From T3Sed10-241 sp036796255 (GTDB taxonomy: Bacteria; Bacteroidota; Bacteroidia; Flavobacteriales_D; Cryomorphaceae), in the NCBI GenBank assembly GCA_036796255.1, contig DAIRDH010000065.1:1-16778 (forward strand): 16,778 nucleotides of DNA, read 5' to 3'. Below are positions 15,052 to 16,778 of the stretch, piece after piece. The position numbers were made by a program, and so were the translations under genes. The notes under the pieces were generated by a model that worked only from the letters and a program-made list of their open reading frames with translations, did not search any database and was not told the DNA's origin. Numbering within the stretch: the stretch's first letter is position 1; the number at the start of each line of letters is the position of its first letter.

Positions 15052-15068
15052 CGGCCAGTGGCTGGCCG
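15052..15068 (+). repeat. Short GC-rich hairpin
   Basis: CGGCCAG (15052-15058) and CTGGCCG (15062-15068) form a 7-base perfect stem with a TGG loop. No T-run follows. It lies about 100 bases upstream of the PhoD-like gene. Confidence 0.45.
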
Positions 15069-15171
15069 GGAATAACCAATAACTCTTTTCCGGGCTTGGG
15101 ATAATCTGCTATCTTCGGCGCGAAAAATCTAAGCGCGTGGGCATTGCTCTTTTGTATCCGGTTCCGCCTTT

Positions 15172-16581
15172 ATGGCAAATGTCAGTGCCAGCACATTCAC
15201 CGAAACCTTCTCCATGAGCACTTCATTTATTAATGCAAGGTCAATTTTACTTATCGCCACACTTTGTTTGCTTATCCTTCAGGGCTGCGACCAGGCCCCC
15301 GCAAATACTGAGATCACTCCCCAAGCCCTCCACATTTGGAGCGGGGCGCCGGATACTTCCAGCATTGTACTTGGTGTGTGGCTCGACACCATTGCTGATG
15401 TACATTTTGTACTTGGCACCGGCAGCCTTTTTGAAGCAAACGTGGTGCACAGTGAAAAAATTCAAACCTCTGCACCTTCGCATTATGCCAAGGTCAGGGT
15501 CAATAGTCTCCTTCCCGGAACGCGCTACCACTACGCGGCTTTCATCGGTGAGCAGCAGGTCAGCAAGGTGGCGACATTTCAAACTTTTGCCGTAGGGCCC
15601 CAAAACTTTTCTTTTGTGCATGCCAGCTGTATGCGCACAGGCAGCACATCACCTTTGTTTGAAACCATGGCCGACCGCGATCCGCTGTTCTTCCTACAAA
15701 CGGGTGATTATCATTACGAAAACATCGCTGATACCTGCAGTCCTAAATACCTGCGCGCCTATCAGGCCAACTGGGGCAGCGCAGTTCAGGCTTCGCTTAC
15801 CGGCAAGGCCCCTTTCATTTACATGTGGGATGACCACGATTATGGCCCCAACAACAGCGCCGCCAATGCCCCCTGCCGCGAAGAGGCCGTAGCAGCCTAC
15901 ACTACTTACATGCCGCACTATCCCCTGGCATTTGAGGAAAGCAAAGGCCCTGTGAGCCAGTCCTTCAGCGTGGGTAGGCTGCACTTCGTACTCAGCGACC
16001 TCCGCAGCCAGAAGCTGCGCCCCACTTACCGGGGCTGCGATCGGTTGAGCGAAGGCAGCAATTTTGGTACGGATCCCCATTTGGATTGGTTTTTCGAAGA
16101 ACTGCTTTCCGCAAAAAGTCGTGGACAGATGGTGGTTTGGGTGAGTGGAATGCCCTTTATCAACCATCCCGGCGGCCCCAATTACGACTGCGATGAAAAC
16201 GATGACTGGGGCGGCTATCCGGAAGAGCGTCAGCGCATCGCCGATTTTGTCAAAGCCAATGACATCTCCATCTGCATCCTCTCCGGCGATGCCCATATGA
16301 GCGCCATCGACGATGGCAGCAACAGCGATTACGCCACGGGCGGAGGGGCGCCCATCCCCGTATTTCACGCCGGCCCCCTTCACGAAAAGCCCAGTTACAA
16401 AGGCGGGCCCTACAGCCATGGCTTCAGTGCCAAGCCCTATCAATTTGGCATGATGACCGTCATGGACGAAGGTGGCCCAGAAATCTGCATCACCTGGAGC
16501 GCGTTCGACATTGAAAACCAAGCCGTACGCAACGAGAAGGGTGAGGTGCTGGAGTATAATTTTTGTGTGGGGTTGGATTAG
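15172..16581 (+). CDS. PhoD-like alkaline phosphatase/phosphodiesterase lipoprotein
   Basis: This 469-residue metallophosphoesterase of the PhoD family (PF09423) is exported and lipid-anchored. The signal peptide ends in the lipobox LILQGC with Cys39. Residues 50-140 are the fibronectin-like PhoD N-domain (LLPGTRYHYAAF). The catalytic domain carries FVHASCM with Cys153, LQTGDYHYENIA (175-186), MWDDHDYGPNNS (218-229) with metal ligands Asp and His, VLSDLRSQ (273-280) and LSGDAHMSAIDDGS (370-383). PhoD enzymes release phosphate from phosphodiesters and monoesters and use Ca2+ and Fe3+, with the conserved Cys as an iron ligand. ATG at 15172 is the first start; ATG at 15214 gives a more compact signal peptide (25 residues to the Cys) and is equally likely. 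There is no phosphate-uptake gene nearby and no Pho-box was identified. Confidence 0.92.
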   Translation: MANVSASTFTETFSMSTSFINARSILLIATLCLLILQGCDQAPANTEITPQALHIWSGAPDTSSIVLGVWLDTIADVHFVLGTGSLFEANVVHSEKIQTSAPSHYAKVRVNSLLPGTRYHYAAFIGEQQVSKVATFQTFAVGPQNFSFVHASCMRTGSTSPLFETMADRDPLFFLQTGDYHYENIADTCSPKYLRAYQANWGSAVQASLTGKAPFIYMWDDHDYGPNNSAANAPCREEAVAAYTTYMPHYPLAFEESKGPVSQSFSVGRLHFVLSDLRSQKLRPTYRGCDRLSEGSNFGTDPHLDWFFEELLSAKSRGQMVVWVSGMPFINHPGGPNYDCDENDDWGGYPEERQRIADFVKANDISICILSGDAHMSAIDDGSNSDYATGGGAPIPVFHAGPLHEKPSYKGGPYSHGFSAKPYQFGMMTVMDEGGPEICITWSAFDIENQAVRNEKGEVLEYNFCVGLD

Positions 16582-16719
16582 GGGAGGGGCGTCATGCTCT
16601 ACTCGTCCAGGAGTATCATCTTTCTGAAAAGAATCTTTAGAAGTTTTAGACCTGTCGGTTCTTCTTCTTGGAAATCAGGCCCATATGCCGGCCTAGATCG
16701 GTTTGGAGCGAAAAGCGGT

Positions 16720-16778
16720 TCAGTCCTTCACAAGACGAACGGCCTTCAATCTGTGTCCCTCTGCAAGGAGCACTACGA
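16720..16778 (-). CDS. C-terminal tail of a probable type IX-secreted protein, cut by window edge
   Basis: The last 18 residues before TGA (16722-16720) read VVLLAEGHRLKAVRLVKD. This matches the ending of type IX secretion sorting domains: an aliphatic strand, a Gly turn, then a basic-aliphatic strand finishing in R-L-V-K-x just before the stop. The rest of the gene lies beyond the right edge, so its function cannot be told. The stretch is very short and the call rests on the pattern and the Bacteroidota setting. It would be convergent with the PhoD-like gene, with 138 bases between. Confidence 0.45.
   Translation of the reverse strand, partial: VVLLAEGHRLKAVRLVKD

Larger units (their letters stand above)
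14774..15171. other. Divergent spacer rich in inverted repeats
   Basis: No gene is supported in these 398 bases between two divergent genes, which must include both promoters. It holds a 33-base palindrome (14911-14943), a spaced inverted repeat (14952-14960 with 15006-15014), a second spaced pair (15001-15006 with 15034-15039), and a tight hairpin (15052-15068). TATCTTCG near 15110 is one base from a -7 box and might serve the PhoD-like gene. Confidence 0.6.

Noticed and set aside
15694..16521. Minus-strand frame of 275 codons
   Set aside because: It is opposite the catalytic domain of the PhoD-like enzyme and rich in G, A and V as expected for an antisense shadow.

Overview
The window looks like a piece of a Bacteroidota genome, probably from a draft or metagenome assembly because it contains a run of 100 N. 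The phylum call rests on several things: a TonB-dependent receptor with an N-terminal carboxypeptidase-like domain, a LytS-type kinase beside it, a short C-terminal tail resembling a type IX secretion sorting signal, a Bacteroidota-type -7 box (TAnnTTTG) upstream of ychF, and the near absence of Shine-Dalgarno sequences. Order and genus cannot be settled from the sequence.

Left part (1-6446, all minus strand). Reading with transcription there is a clan GH-A-like lipoprotein, a BBP2/OmpL-like porin, then a compact group: TonB-dependent receptor, secreted TPR-like protein, LytS-type sensor kinase. The kinase runs off the left edge. The N run (1497-1596) lies in the short leader between receptor and TPR gene. 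It is flanked on both sides by the same 55 bases, which is best read as two contigs overlapping by one assembly k-mer. Collapsing it leaves 44 bases between the two genes. Upstream of the receptor are two identical 10-base direct repeats 21 bases apart, just upstream of a plausible promoter. That layout fits a LytTR-type regulator, the usual partner of a LytS kinase. The proposal is a receptor operon controlled by its own LytS/LytTR pair.

Middle part (6447-11492). A DUF305 protein has a poorly matching N-terminal half. It is divergent from an unrecognised 257-residue protein with a helix-turn-helix-like N-terminus. Then comes a minus-strand operon of a CPA2-type cation/proton antiporter with a universal-stress-like cytoplasmic tail, a small membrane protein with a PH-like domain (start overlapping the antiporter stop by 8 bases), and a GtrA-family membrane protein.

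Right part (11493-16778). After about 700 bases without a supportable gene come the conserved ATPase ychF and an AEC-family transporter. A RimJ/RimL-like acetyltransferase converges on the transporter with a 4-base overlap. A 400-base divergent spacer carries a 33-base near-perfect palindrome and further inverted repeats. It is followed by a PhoD-like phosphatase lipoprotein, and at the right edge by the last residues of a probable type IX-secreted protein on the minus strand.

No CRISPR array, tRNA, rRNA or transposase gene was recognised. The most interesting items are the receptor-TPR-LytS operon with its direct-repeat operator and the antiporter-PH-GtrA operon.
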